A DNA stretch of 64,000 nt from Mesorhizobium sp. LHD-90 (GCF_030929505.1 NZ_JAVFVV010000002.1:62001-126000); one strand, 5' to 3'; positions 36,959-45,720 are shown, numbered from the stretch's first letter. Program-made: numbers and translations. The notes: a model not told the origin generated them from the letters alone.

Positions 36959-38158
36959 ATGGCCGGCATTGCCGCGTTGGCGGTCGCCTACGTGCTCTCG
37001 CAGTTCTACCGCGCATTCCTGGCCGTTCTGACGCCGGTGCTCGGCGAGGACCTTGCCATGACCAAGGGCGACTTTTCCATCGCCTCGGGCGCGTTGTTCC
37101 TGACCTTTGCGCTGGCACAGTTCCCGGTCGGCGTGGCGCTCGACCGCATCGGGCCGCGCCGCACCGCCGCCGTGCTGCTGGCCGCCGGGGCCGGCGGCGG
37201 GACGCTGCTGTTCGCAGCCGCCACGTCGCCCTGGATGATCATCGCCGCAACCGGCCTGATGGGCATCGGCTGCGCGCCGGTGCTGATGGCGGCGCTGTTC
37301 ATCTTCGCGCGCCTCTATTCGCCGGCGAAATTCGCCATGCTGACCTCCTGGTTGGTCGCGTTCGGCACGGCAGGCAATGTCATCGGCACTGCGCCGCTCG
37401 CTCATGCCGAAATGATGTTCGGCTGGCGCGCGGTGATGCTCGGCCTTTGCGTCGTAACGCTGCTGGTTTCGGCCGCGCTCTATCTTCTGGTCCGCGACCC
37501 CGACCATCCGCATGCCGTCGCCAAGGCACAGACGGGTTTCGCCGGCTTTGCCGAACTGCTGCGCATCCGCGCGCTCTGGCCGATCATCCCGCTCACCGCG
37601 ATCGCCTACGCGCCGTCGATCGGCATTCGTGGCCTCTGGGCCGGGCCCTATCTTGCGGATGTATTCGGGGCGGACGCGCTTACCATCGGCAACGTCACCT
37701 TGTTCATGGCGATCTCGATGGCCGCCGGCGCTTTCGTCTACGGGCCGCTCGACCAGTTCTTCGGCACGCGCAAATGGGTGGCCGTCGGCGGCAAGAGCAT
37801 CTGCCTGGCGGCTGTCGCTGCGCTCGGCCTGTTCCCGCAGACCTCTATCGGTGTCTCGACCGGCCTGCTGATGCTGATCGGCATCGCCGGCGGCAGCTAT
37901 GGCCTGCTGATGGCGCATGCGCGCGCCTTCCTGCCGCCGCGCCTGCTGGGCCGCGGCGTGACGCTGATGAATTTTTTCTCGATCGGCGGGGCTGGGGTCA
38001 TGCAGTTCGCCACCGGCGCGGTCGTCACGCGCAGCATCGTGCCCGGCGAGCCGGCGGCTGCCTATGCGGCGCTGTTCCTGTTCATCGCGCTGGCCCTGGG
38101 CGCGGCGTTGGTGATCTACCTCTTCTCGCGCGACGCAAAACCCGACCACGTCGCCTGA
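36959..38158 (+). CDS. Major facilitator superfamily transporter
   Basis: 399 residues from the ATG at 36959 (GAGAGGGCAGGG before it); the frame is open further upstream through the repeat but that part is not membrane-like. Twelve hydrophobic helices are present. The loop 2-3 signature is FPVGVALDRIGPRRTAAVLLAAG, the standard MFS GxxxDRxGRR-type motif. No substrate motif is recognised. The gene is convergent with the ChrR-like gene, with 9 bases between stops. Confidence 0.88.
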   Translation: MAGIAALAVAYVLSQFYRAFLAVLTPVLGEDLAMTKGDFSIASGALFLTFALAQFPVGVALDRIGPRRTAAVLLAAGAGGGTLLFAAATSPWMIIAATGLMGIGCAPVLMAALFIFARLYSPAKFAMLTSWLVAFGTAGNVIGTAPLAHAEMMFGWRAVMLGLCVVTLLVSAALYLLVRDPDHPHAVAKAQTGFAGFAELLRIRALWPIIPLTAIAYAPSIGIRGLWAGPYLADVFGADALTIGNVTLFMAISMAAGAFVYGPLDQFFGTRKWVAVGGKSICLAAVAALGLFPQTSIGVSTGLLMLIGIAGGSYGLLMAHARAFLPPRLLGRGVTLMNFFSIGGAGVMQFATGAVVTRSIVPGEPAAAYAALFLFIALALGAALVIYLFSRDAKPDHVA

Positions 38159-38167
38159 AGGTGACGA

Positions 38168-38812
38168 TCAGAACCCGACGATGTCCGTCAGCTTTCGATG
38201 CAGCGGGCCGGTCAGGCGCAGGCCGCCGTCGCTGACCAGGAAACCGATGCACGGCCGGTCGGTCTCCGCAACCGGGCGATGATCCACCGTCTCGTCGGCG
38301 ATCGAGATGTCGCCGCGCGCAAAGCGGCCGCGCTGGTCGTTGAAGGCACCGTCCAGCACCAGAAACAGTTCCGAGCCGTCATGCGTATGGTCAGGAATCG
38401 CCCGGCCCGGCCGCAGCCAGAACAGGCTGGCATTGCAGCCGTCGATCTCGCCGAGGGCGTATTCCTTGAAACCCGGCAGTTTTGTGCGCCACGGAATGTC
38501 CGCCTCTTCGAAACCGACGAAATCGACTAGCGGCCGAGGCAGGATGCCCGGGGATTCGTTGCGACGGCCCGAAATCGCCGGCGCCGGACTGGCGAAGATT
38601 GCGTCGAGCCTGTCCTGGCGCCCGCCGAGCGGGACCGGCTCGGCTCCGGTCAACTCGCCGCCCGCCAAAACTTCGAGCCGCGACACGAAGGCGCGGCTCT
38701 CCGGCTTGATCGCCAGATGGCTCTCGACGAGGACGCGTACCGGCGCGGGAAGACTGCCGGCGACATAGCGGGCGAGCAGTGCGTCCAGCGTTTCGGAAAT
38801 GTCGGGAACCAT
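38168..38812 (-). CDS. ChrR-like cupin protein with degenerate anti-sigma zinc site
   Basis: 214 residues aligned over the whole ChrR architecture. In ChrR an N-terminal zinc domain (H6, H31, C35, C38) holds the sigma factor RpoE. Here only H32 is kept; the CxxC is replaced by K36 and S39 (HLAIKPES) and the N-terminal His is absent. The C-terminal cupin keeps H142, H144, E148 and H178, exactly the metal site of the ChrR cupin. So it may sense or bind metal but is unlikely to be a normal zinc anti-sigma factor. No ECF sigma gene lies in this window. Confidence 0.82.
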   Translation of the reverse strand: MVPDISETLDALLARYVAGSLPAPVRVLVESHLAIKPESRAFVSRLEVLAGGELTGAEPVPLGGRQDRLDAIFASPAPAISGRRNESPGILPRPLVDFVGFEEADIPWRTKLPGFKEYALGEIDGCNASLFWLRPGRAIPDHTHDGSELFLVLDGAFNDQRGRFARGDISIADETVDHRPVAETDRPCIGFLVSDGGLRLTGPLHRKLTDIVGF

Positions 38813-39081
38813 CTGTCCATCGCAAGGGCCGCCTGAAGGCGGGGAATTGCCGGGTCTACGCCGAATCGGCTGGTCTGGATTGCCGGCCGGCACGATTTCA
38901 GCGCGTTCGCCGTATGCGGCTAACGCCAAAATTCCACTGGGCCAAGCATTTTCATCGGAAACGCTCGTGTTGAATGTGCAGGCGCTCTCTGGCAGGAAGT
39001 CCGGTGACGTTGCGGCCGTCCCGGCCGCGCAGCGATTGAAACAACGGCAGCGCGGCAACGGCGCCGCCCAGTCACGATGGG

Positions 39082-40125
39082 ATGCTTCCGATGCTTGGTT
39101 CGGTCATCGACGCGATCGGCAATACGCCGTTGATCCGGCTGCGCCGGGCCTCCGAGGAAACCGGCTGCGAAATTCTCGGCAAGGCCGAATTCATGAACCC
39201 CGGCCAGTCGGTCAAGGACCGCGCCGGCCTGTTCATCATCCGCGACGCGGAAAAACGTGGCCTGCTCAGACCGGGCGGCGTCATCGTCGAGGGCACCGCC
39301 GGCAACACCGGCATCGGCCTGACGGTGGCCGCCAAGGCGCTCGGCTATCGCACGGTCATCGTCATTCCCGACACGCAGAGCCAGGAGAAGAAGGACGCGC
39401 TGCGGCTGCTCGGCGCCGAACTCCTGGAAGTGCCGGCCGTGCCCTACAAGAACCCGAACAACTACGTGAAGATCTCCGGCCGACTGGCCGAACAGCTTGC
39501 GCGAAGCGACAATCGCGGCGCGATCTGGGCGAACCAGTTCGATAACGTCGCCAATCGCGACGGCCATGTCGAGACCACCGCACAGGAGATTTGGGACCAG
39601 ACCGGCGGCAAGGTCGACGGCTTCGTGTCGGCGGTCGGCACCGGCGGCACGCTGGCCGGCGTCGCCGCCGGGCTGCGGGAAAAGAGCAAGGATGTGAAGA
39701 TCGCCATCGCCGATCCGCTCGGCGCCGCGCTGTTCAGCTACTACACCTCGGGCGAATTGAAGGCAGAGGGCAGCTCGATCACCGAAGGCATCGGCCAGGG
39801 CCGCATCACCGCCAATCTCGACGGTTTCACGCCGGACTTCTCCTACCAGATCCCGGACGAGGAAGCGCTGCCGATCATCTTCGACCTGGTGCAGGAGGAG
39901 GGGCTGTGCCTAGGCGGCTCCACCGGCATCAACATCGCCGGCGCGATCCGGTTGGCGCGCGACCTCGGCCCCGGCCACACCATCGTGACCGTGCTTGCCG
40001 ACTACGGCACACGCTATCAGTCGAAATTGTTCAATCCGGATTTTCTGCGCACCAAAAATCTGCCGATCCCGGACTGGATGGATCGCCGCACCGAGATCGA
40101 CGTGCCGTTCGAGAAGGTTGCCTGA
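39082..40125 (+). CDS. cysK: Cysteine synthase family protein (PLP-dependent)
   Basis: 347 residues of the fold-type II PLP family. The PLP lysine is K45 in NPGQSVKDR, the substrate loop is EGTAGNTGIGL and the phosphate loop GTGGTLAGV. The loop reads GTAGNTG where classical O-acetylserine sulfhydrylases have GTSGNTG. The C-terminus is about 25-30 residues longer than E. coli CysK (DFLRTKNLPIPDWMDRR). The reaction is probably O-acetylserine to cysteine, but a related role such as cystathionine synthase is possible. The next gene overlaps its stop (TGATG), so both are coupled. Confidence 0.88.
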   Translation: MLPMLGSVIDAIGNTPLIRLRRASEETGCEILGKAEFMNPGQSVKDRAGLFIIRDAEKRGLLRPGGVIVEGTAGNTGIGLTVAAKALGYRTVIVIPDTQSQEKKDALRLLGAELLEVPAVPYKNPNNYVKISGRLAEQLARSDNRGAIWANQFDNVANRDGHVETTAQEIWDQTGGKVDGFVSAVGTGGTLAGVAAGLREKSKDVKIAIADPLGAALFSYYTSGELKAEGSSITEGIGQGRITANLDGFTPDFSYQIPDEEALPIIFDLVQEEGLCLGGSTGINIAGAIRLARDLGPGHTIVTVLADYGTRYQSKLFNPDFLRTKNLPIPDWMDRRTEIDVPFEKVA

Positions 40126-40865
40126 TGCCCTTCCAGACCGAGACGCTGTTCCGCGACGACGCCTATCTCAGCGAAGCGGAGGCAAAAGTCGTCGGCATCA
40201 ACGAGCGCGGTGGCATCATTTTGGACCGCACAGTCTTCTACGCCACTTCGGGCGGCCAACCCGGCGACCTGGGCCATCTGCTCCGACCGGATGGCGGACA
40301 CATCGCCATCGCCGCGACCGTGACGGGCGAGAGCAAGGACGAGATCATTCACGTTCCCACGCCCGACCAAAGCGTGCCGGCGGTGGGCGAGACGATAAAA
40401 CTGGCGATCGACTGGCCGCGCCGCCATCTGTTGATGCGCATGCACACGGCCTGCCACCTGCTCAGCGTCGTCTGCCCGTTCCCGATCACCGGCGCGGCGG
40501 TTTCCGAAGACGACAGCCGGGTCGATTTCGATATTCCCGATCCGAGCTACACCAGAGAATTCGTCACCGAAAGGATGATGGAACTGGTGCGGGCGAACCA
40601 CCCGGTCTTCATCCGCTGGATCACCGAAGACGAACTCGCCGCCAATCCGACCCTGGTGAAGTCGAAGAACGTGCGGCCGCCGTCCGGCACCGGCCGCATC
40701 CGGCTGGTCTGCATCGGCGACAATGCCGGCGTGGACAGCCAGCCCTGCGGCGGCACGCATGTGGCGGCCACCGGCGAGGTCGGCGAGATCCATATCGGCA
40801 AGATCGAGAAGAAAGGCCGCGAGAACCGCCGTTTCCGCATCCGTTTCGGGCCGATGCCGGCGTAA
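40125..40865 (+). CDS. Alanyl-tRNA editing protein AlaX
   Basis: 246 residues. This is a free-standing copy of the editing domain of alanyl-tRNA synthetase. Zinc ligands are H107 and H111 (HTACH) and C208 and H212 (CGGTH); GGQPGDLG is the conserved glycine motif. It hydrolyses Ser- or Gly-tRNA-Ala. The start ATG overlaps the stop of the cysteine synthase gene. The pairing is biologically neat, since serine metabolism feeds the first gene and mischarged serine is removed by the second, but this link is inference. Confidence 0.92.
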   Translation: MPFQTETLFRDDAYLSEAEAKVVGINERGGIILDRTVFYATSGGQPGDLGHLLRPDGGHIAIAATVTGESKDEIIHVPTPDQSVPAVGETIKLAIDWPRRHLLMRMHTACHLLSVVCPFPITGAAVSEDDSRVDFDIPDPSYTREFVTERMMELVRANHPVFIRWITEDELAANPTLVKSKNVRPPSGTGRIRLVCIGDNAGVDSQPCGGTHVAATGEVGEIHIGKIEKKGRENRRFRIRFGPMPA

Positions 40866-41092
40866 TCGGCGTCGCGAATCCAGGTCGCGGTGGCGCCCGC
40901 CCCGGTCGTGTCGGGTCGTTGCGCTTTTCCCACGAAGATCGCGCCAAAACCCGATCCGGTTCGATCGGCTTCGCCTACGGACGAACGATAGGCCTCGCGG
41001 ACAGCACGGATCGCCGCACGCCCGGGTTTGTCCCGTCGGGAAATGAAGTTGCTTGAAAGCTTTCGAGAAGCGCCGTCTCTGGCCGCGCGCCA

Positions 41093-41935
41093 TCATGACG
41101 TGTCGGGAGTTTCCAGCGCGTAGACGGCGAGCGCGTGTGCGTGCGCAAGAATTTCGTCGATCTCGCGGATGTTGCGCGGCTGGATGGCGGTGGGGTCGTA
41201 GCGCGACAGCCGCCCGCCCGGCGGACGCCCGCGCCGCAGCGGCGAGACGCGCCGGAAGCGGACCGTGGCGGGGCCTTGGCTTTGCGCGCCCGCGGCGGCG
41301 CGGGCTTGCCTGTCCCGCGTAGGCGCGGCGTCGTGGCGCGCCTTCCAGCGGGCAAAACGGTTTGCCTGGCCCGGCAGATCGTCGAGCGCGCGGCCCAGCG
41401 CCTCCAGCCGCAAGGCGAGCCGCGCCGCGTCGACCGGATCGTCTGGCGACGGCGGCGCAGGCAGGCGGCGGCGGTACTGTGCGTCGAAATCCAGCGACGT
41501 GATACGCGGCAGGGCATGCGCGGGCACATAACGGCGGCGGATACGGAACGGATTTTTCAGCGGATCGAGCAGCGACAGGTTTGCTACGCGCGGTCGCGCG
41601 GCCCGTTTTTCGGCGGCCCGCCTCGCCGCCGCGGCGCGCTTGAGATCATCGGGCGACAGCGTCACGGCGATGCCGAGGCGGCGCAGTTCGGCCTCGTTGG
41701 TCTTGGGTTTCGGTTTTCGCGGGCGCAGCGGCGGAAGGACCACGACGATGCCGCGCGCCGCGGCGATGATCAGGCGCCGCGCAGCGGATTCGGCCGGACG
41801 CAGCAGTTTTAGGATGGCGCGGTGGAGATGGCGCGGCAGGGTGGCCCCATCGCCCATCTCGGCCATGCCGACAAGCATGACCAGAAGACGCTTCAGTGCC
41901 TCCCAGTTCTTCTGGATTGCCGCACTGACCTCCAT
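41093..41935 (-). CDS. Hypothetical basic protein
   Basis: 280 residues from the ATG at 41935, which is preceded by AGGAGG at 8 bases. I do not recognise a family. The N-terminus (about 1-65) is helical and partly hydrophobic with IIAAARGIVVVLPPL. Then comes a Lys/Arg/Pro-rich stretch RPRKPKPKTNEAELRRLGI, then an Ala/Arg-rich segment with AAAARRAAEKRAARPRV, and a C-terminal half rich in Arg. Codon use resembles the neighbours. Very high GC makes long open frames common here, but the good ribosome site supports a real gene. Confidence 0.6.
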   Translation of the reverse strand: MEVSAAIQKNWEALKRLLVMLVGMAEMGDGATLPRHLHRAILKLLRPAESAARRLIIAAARGIVVVLPPLRPRKPKPKTNEAELRRLGIAVTLSPDDLKRAAAARRAAEKRAARPRVANLSLLDPLKNPFRIRRRYVPAHALPRITSLDFDAQYRRRLPAPPSPDDPVDAARLALRLEALGRALDDLPGQANRFARWKARHDAAPTRDRQARAAAGAQSQGPATVRFRRVSPLRRGRPPGGRLSRYDPTAIQPRNIREIDEILAHAHALAVYALETPDTS

Positions 41936-42564
41936 CGCCGCCACCTCCTTTCCAGCACAGGCGACGAGGATTATCGTTCAGGCCAGAGGGAGGGGGATAA
42001 GTCTTGGGAAAATAGTCCTGACAGATGCTGACAGGCACGCCCAAAGGCGCAAGGGAACCGCCTTCCAAGCTTTCAAAACCTCTCTCTTGGATTTTCTACG
42101 ACCTAGCCTCGCTTTCGCCTCGCCCTCTGGGCTTCGGGCGTTCGTCGCTGAGAAAGCCAAATCGTTGGCTTTCTCTAGGCCTGCGGCCGACCGCTCCTTA
42201 CCCCCGCAAGGCAGGGCAATCGCATATGGACATTATCCTGTCCGATCCGGCTACGCCGGCTCGGAGTGGCACCACCCCCACTCCGCCTCGCTTCGCTCGG
42301 CACCTCTCCCCCTGCCCGGGGGAGAGGAAATGCGCTGCCGCAACGCCGACGCTTCTCCAGCTTGGGTTCCTCTCCCCCGGGCAGGGGGAGAGGTGGCCCG
42401 AAGGGCCGGAGTGGGGGTGTTCCTCTGCGTCTCGCCGCAGGCGAGGCGCCGAGGATCATCTGGCAAAGAGGGCCCATATGCGATTGCCCGCCGCAAGAGG
42501 GGAGATAGACGCTGGCGCGACCTTGCCGCCAATCGTCGACGTCGCTCGGGCCGCTGCCGGCGTC
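41936..42564. other. Long intergenic region carrying a palindromic repeat element
   Basis: The 629 bases hold no believable gene; open frames through it have no features and follow the palindromes. The part from 42214 to 42490 is a repeat element listed separately. The first 270 bases show no clear signals. Confidence 0.6.
42214..42490. repeat. Nested palindromic element with CTCTCCCCCTGCCCGGGGGAGAG-type core
   Basis: Three sets of inverted arms lie inside each other: 42214-42229 with 42475-42490 (16 bases, perfect), 42273-42285 with 42407-42419 (13 bases, perfect), and 42301-42328 with 42368-42395 (28 bases, perfect; CACCTCTCCCCCTGCCCGGG at the start). Each inner arm is itself partly palindromic. 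This is the kind of high-copy intergenic element common in Rhizobiales genomes. Confidence 0.85.
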
Positions 42565-42885
42565 TCATCCATAGATGCGCGTCTGCAGCACCTGGTGATG
42601 CGTCGACCGCAGGTCCCAGCGCTTCAGGATTTTGCGCGCTTCCTCTGGCACATAGGCCGCCTCGTAATCCGCGCCCTGGAAGGCGATGATGTTGTCGAGC
42701 GAATCGAAACTCATCACCGTGGTGAACTGAACCTCGTCTCCGGACACTCGCTGCAGCAGCTCGATCGAGCGGTAGCCGGGGATCTTCCTGGCCTCGATGC
42801 CCGGAAAGACGAAACTGTCGAGCAGCCGCTCATAGGCATCGGCGTTGTCGGGCGTCGTGTAGCCGTTCCAGATTCGCTTGATCAT
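42565..42885 (-). CDS. Small alpha-beta barrel protein, antibiotic biosynthesis monooxygenase-like
   Basis: 106 residues from MIKRIWNGYTTPDNADAYERLLDSFVFPGIEARKIPGYRSIELLQR. This opening is typical of dimeric alpha-beta barrel (ABM-like) proteins, with the later strand VQFTTVMSFDSLDNIIAFQGADYEAAYVPEEARKIL. No catalytic residues can be assigned. It is divergent from the sulfurtransferase gene across 101 bases. Confidence 0.75.
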   Translation of the reverse strand: MIKRIWNGYTTPDNADAYERLLDSFVFPGIEARKIPGYRSIELLQRVSGDEVQFTTVMSFDSLDNIIAFQGADYEAAYVPEEARKILKRWDLRSTHHQVLQTRIYG

Positions 42886-42986
42886 GTTTGCTCCAGGGAC
42901 GTTCGTGTTTGACGGGGCTGGCCCTTTTTTGCGCTGCACCGATATGTAAGAAGCTTGTAGCCGAGGTCGATGCAGGGAGTTCGCGC

Positions 42987-43838
42987 ATGCCCGAAAAGAG
43001 CCCGTTCATCGTCGATGCCGACTGGCTGCAGGGGCAGTTGGGCCGGCCCGGCCTGTCGATCGTCGATGCCTCCTGGTATCTGCCAGCGCAGAACCGCGAC
43101 CCCAAGGCCGAATACGATGCCGCGCATATCCGCGGCGCGATCTTCTTCGATCAGGATCTTGTCGTCGATCCCGATTCCGATCTGCCGCATACGCTGCCGA
43201 AGCCCTCGCTTTTCGCCCAGTATGTGGGCTCGATGGGCATTTCGGCCGACGACACGATCGTCGTTTATGACGGTCCCGGCATGTTCACCGCGCCGCGTGT
43301 CTGGTGGATGTTCCGCACCATGGGCGCGCCGGAAGTGTTCGTGCTCGACGGCGGCTTCGACAACTGGAAGGCGGCGGGCCGGCCGGTGACCGCCGAACCG
43401 ACAAAAACCGCTCCCAATGTTTTCTACACGGATTTCGACGCAAAACGTGTCGCCGGCATAGACGACGTGCGCAAGGCGATCGCCTTGGGCAACAGCCAGA
43501 TCGCTGACGCCCGCCCGCCGCGCCGGTTTTCGGGACAGGACCCCGAACCGCGCAAGGGCGTGCGGGGCGGTCACATGCCGGGCGCCAAAAGCGTGCCGGC
43601 GCTGTCGCTGTCCGAGAACGGCTATCTGCTCCCGATCGAGCAGCTTCGCCGCAAGCTGGAGCATGCCGGCTTGGATCTCGACAAGCCCGTCATCACCTCC
43701 TGTGGCTCCGGCATCACCGCCGCCGTCATCACGCTGGCGCTGCAGAGCGTCGGCCACGGCGACAACAGACTCTACGACGGATCGTGGACGGAATGGGGCA
43801 GCCGCGGCGACACGCCCGTGGCAACCGGCAAGGACTGA
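42987..43838 (+). CDS. sseA: 3-mercaptopyruvate sulfurtransferase
   Basis: 283 residues with two rhodanese domains (about 5-135 and 160-280). The second carries the active cysteine in TSCGSGITAAV, the CG[S/T]G-type loop of mercaptopyruvate rather than thiosulfate enzymes. The first domain ends with LDGGFDNWKAAGRPV. It moves sulfur from 3-mercaptopyruvate to thiol acceptors or cyanide. GGGAG precedes the chosen ATG. A GNAT gene begins 1 base after its stop, so the two form an operon. Confidence 0.93.
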   Translation: MPEKSPFIVDADWLQGQLGRPGLSIVDASWYLPAQNRDPKAEYDAAHIRGAIFFDQDLVVDPDSDLPHTLPKPSLFAQYVGSMGISADDTIVVYDGPGMFTAPRVWWMFRTMGAPEVFVLDGGFDNWKAAGRPVTAEPTKTAPNVFYTDFDAKRVAGIDDVRKAIALGNSQIADARPPRRFSGQDPEPRKGVRGGHMPGAKSVPALSLSENGYLLPIEQLRRKLEHAGLDLDKPVITSCGSGITAAVITLALQSVGHGDNRLYDGSWTEWGSRGDTPVATGKD

Positions 43839-43839
43839 C

Positions 43840-44406
43840 ATGGCGAAGAAAGCGAAGCCGGAAACCATCCCGGTCACCGTGACGTTTCTGGAGATGAACC
43901 AGCCGCCGGGCCGGTACGCGCCGCTGCCCTATAACCGGCAGATCGCGCTGCTGCGCACCCGCGACATTCCCGTCCACTACTACCGCTATCTGATCGACCG
44001 CGTCGGCCGCAAATGGCACTGGGTGAATGCGCTGAGGCTGTCCGACGAGGAGATGGCGGAATCCCTGGCGGAACCCGACCGCGACATCCGCGTGCTTTAC
44101 CTCGACGGCGCGCCGGCGGGATTCTTCGACATCAAGCCGCATGCGCCCGGGGAGATCGAACTCGCCTATTTCGGCATGATGGAACATGCGACGGGGCAGG
44201 GGCTCGGCCGCTGGTTTCTGGGCGCCGCGGTGGAGACGGCATGGTCGTACAAGCCGGAAAAGGTGATCGTGCAGACCTGCACCCTCGACCATCCGGCGGC
44301 GTTGCCGCTCTACCAGAAGATCGGCTTCTCGCCCGTCGGGCAGGTTAACGAGATGGTCCATCCCTTGACCATGGAAGAGAGAGCGGCGGTGGTGATGCGG
44401 GCCTGA
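43840..44406 (+). CDS. GNAT family N-acetyltransferase
   Basis: 188 residues from the ATG at 43840, one base after the sulfurtransferase stop. The acetyl-CoA binding segment is HATGQGLGRWFLGAAVETAW (Q/RxxGxG/A type), and the family's last strand-helix reads LDHPAALPLYQKIGFSPVGQ. The acceptor substrate is unknown. The N-terminal 40 residues precede the GNAT core. Confidence 0.9.
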   Translation: MAKKAKPETIPVTVTFLEMNQPPGRYAPLPYNRQIALLRTRDIPVHYYRYLIDRVGRKWHWVNALRLSDEEMAESLAEPDRDIRVLYLDGAPAGFFDIKPHAPGEIELAYFGMMEHATGQGLGRWFLGAAVETAWSYKPEKVIVQTCTLDHPAALPLYQKIGFSPVGQVNEMVHPLTMEERAAVVMRA

Positions 44407-44512
44407 CGGGAGGTCGTCCAATCCTCGTTGAACAAGGCGTTCAGCGGCAGTTCAGCCTGGAAACGCCAATGTCGGGCCTCGACCATTGGTCTGACCGAAG
44501 GAGACCTCTCTC

Positions 44513-45073
44513 ATGCCGACCCGCCGCCAGTTCGCCGCTCTCGCGCTTGCCGCGCTTTCCTTCCCGACGGTCGCCCTCGCGCAGGATGGCGGAATGCCGT
44601 CGGCGGCGCAGATCGAACGGAAGCTGGAGGCGCCGGTACCGCGCGGCGCGCAGCCCAAAAAGCGGGTCACGGTCCGCGAATTCAAGCGGCGCCCGGATCT
44701 TCGCCGCGCCGCGCCCTCCATCGACATCCAGTCGATCAACTTTGCATTCGGTTCGGCCGAGATACCGGATTCGCAGTATCGAAAGGTCGAGATCATCGCC
44801 ACCGCGCTGGAACGGCTGCTGCGCCGGCGCCCCGACACGACCGTGCTGATCGAGGGCCATACCGACGCGGTCGGCTCCGCCGCTTCCAACCAGATCCTGT
44901 CCGAGCGCCGCGCTGAATCGCTGCGCCGCGTTCTGGTGCGCGAGTTCGGCATTCCGCGCCGCGCGCTGGAGACGGTCGGCTACGGCGAGGAGTTCCTGCT
45001 GGTGCCGACGCGGAACGAGAACTGGCAGAACCGCCGCGTCACGCTGCGCCGCATCGACGATTTCCTGCAATAG
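44513..45073 (+). CDS. OmpA-family periplasmic protein
   Basis: 186 residues. The N-terminus has a signal peptide with cleavage likely after about residue 23 (ALA/QDGG), including a twin-arginine-less TRRQF start. The C-terminal OmpA-like domain (about 70-186) binds peptidoglycan: INFAFGSAEIPDSQYRKVEIIATAL, then VLIEGHTDAVGSAASNQILSERRAESLRRVL and NRRVTLRRID. There is no beta barrel. It may anchor or signal at the cell wall. A MITE-like element begins 20 bases after its stop. Confidence 0.9.
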   Translation: MPTRRQFAALALAALSFPTVALAQDGGMPSAAQIERKLEAPVPRGAQPKKRVTVREFKRRPDLRRAAPSIDIQSINFAFGSAEIPDSQYRKVEIIATALERLLRRRPDTTVLIEGHTDAVGSAASNQILSERRAESLRRVLVREFGIPRRALETVGYGEEFLLVPTRNENWQNRRVTLRRIDDFLQ

Positions 45074-45092
45074 GGTCGCGCGGGACTACGTC

Positions 45093-45363
45093 TAGAGCGT
45101 GTCGCGCCCAATCGGGTTCATTCTGTTTCTCGTTTGGCGCGGCGATCCACGCGGAGGATGGCGCGGGTCGTGCTGGTGGCACGGCCAAGTCCATCCGACG
45201 ACGTGGGCGCCGCCAAACGGAAACCCGGAGGGCCGGGCCGGTTTGGGCCAAATCCGTCGGGCTTCGTCTTGTCCGGGCCACCAGCCCGACCTGCGACGAA
45301 GCCCTCGACCTTGGCCCAAACCGTCACCGGCAGAATGAATCCGATTGGGTGCGACACGCTCTA
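45093..45363. mobile_element. MITE-like element, 271 bp
   Basis: Terminal inverted repeats of 33 bases (45093-45125 and 45331-45363, 31 matches) begin TAGAGCGTGTCGC. The outermost TA on both sides suggests TA target duplication as for mariner/IS630-type elements. Two internal hairpins are visible: CGTTTGGCG (45131-45139) with CGCCAAACG (45211-45219), and CGGTTTGGGCCAA (45239-45251) with TTGGCCCAAACCG (45311-45323). It encodes no protein. Its right end provides the stop codon of the neighbouring NTF2-like gene. Confidence 0.8.
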
Positions 45364-45720
45364 AGCGAGGGACCCGAAGAAGCCGATGATGCGGTCGAGG
45401 CGGCTCCCATCCGCATTGACGAACGCGATATCGATCCCTTCCCGCAAGACCGTCCCGTCCGCTGCGAGGGCCTTCCAGTGGAAGCGTGCGAGGCCGTGGT
45501 GGTGGTCGACATCGCTGGTGCGGATGACCTGCGAACCCGCCCGGCGCGACTGCATCCGGGCGATGTGGTCAAGCAGTTCGTCGGCTCCGGCCGCGTGCAC
45601 GCCGGGGTCGGTGTAGGTTGCACCATCGGCCCAGACGGAGGACAGCATCTCGGCCCGCATCCGTGGCGACGCTTCGTTCCAAACCGCGCAATAGCGATCG
45701 ATCAGGTCGGCTGGATCCAT
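45361..45720 (-). CDS. NTF2/SnoaL-like small protein
   Basis: 119 residues from MDPADLIDRYCAVWNEASPRMRAEMLSSVWADGATYTDPG, the typical opening of SnoaL/NTF2-like proteins. The later core is GLARFHWKALAADGTVLREGIDIAFVNADGSRLDRIIGFFGSLA. Members bind small molecules or act as isomerases and dehydratases; the function here is unknown. The TAG stop (45363-45361) is formed by the end of the MITE-like element, so the original C-terminus may have been altered, although the family fold seems complete. Confidence 0.85.
   Translation of the reverse strand: MDPADLIDRYCAVWNEASPRMRAEMLSSVWADGATYTDPGVHAAGADELLDHIARMQSRRAGSQVIRTSDVDHHHGLARFHWKALAADGTVLREGIDIAFVNADGSRLDRIIGFFGSLA

Noticed and set aside
42025-42912. 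Possible 295-residue gene across the palindromic region
   Set aside because: It translates the inverted repeats and the antisense of a small ABM-like gene; not coding.
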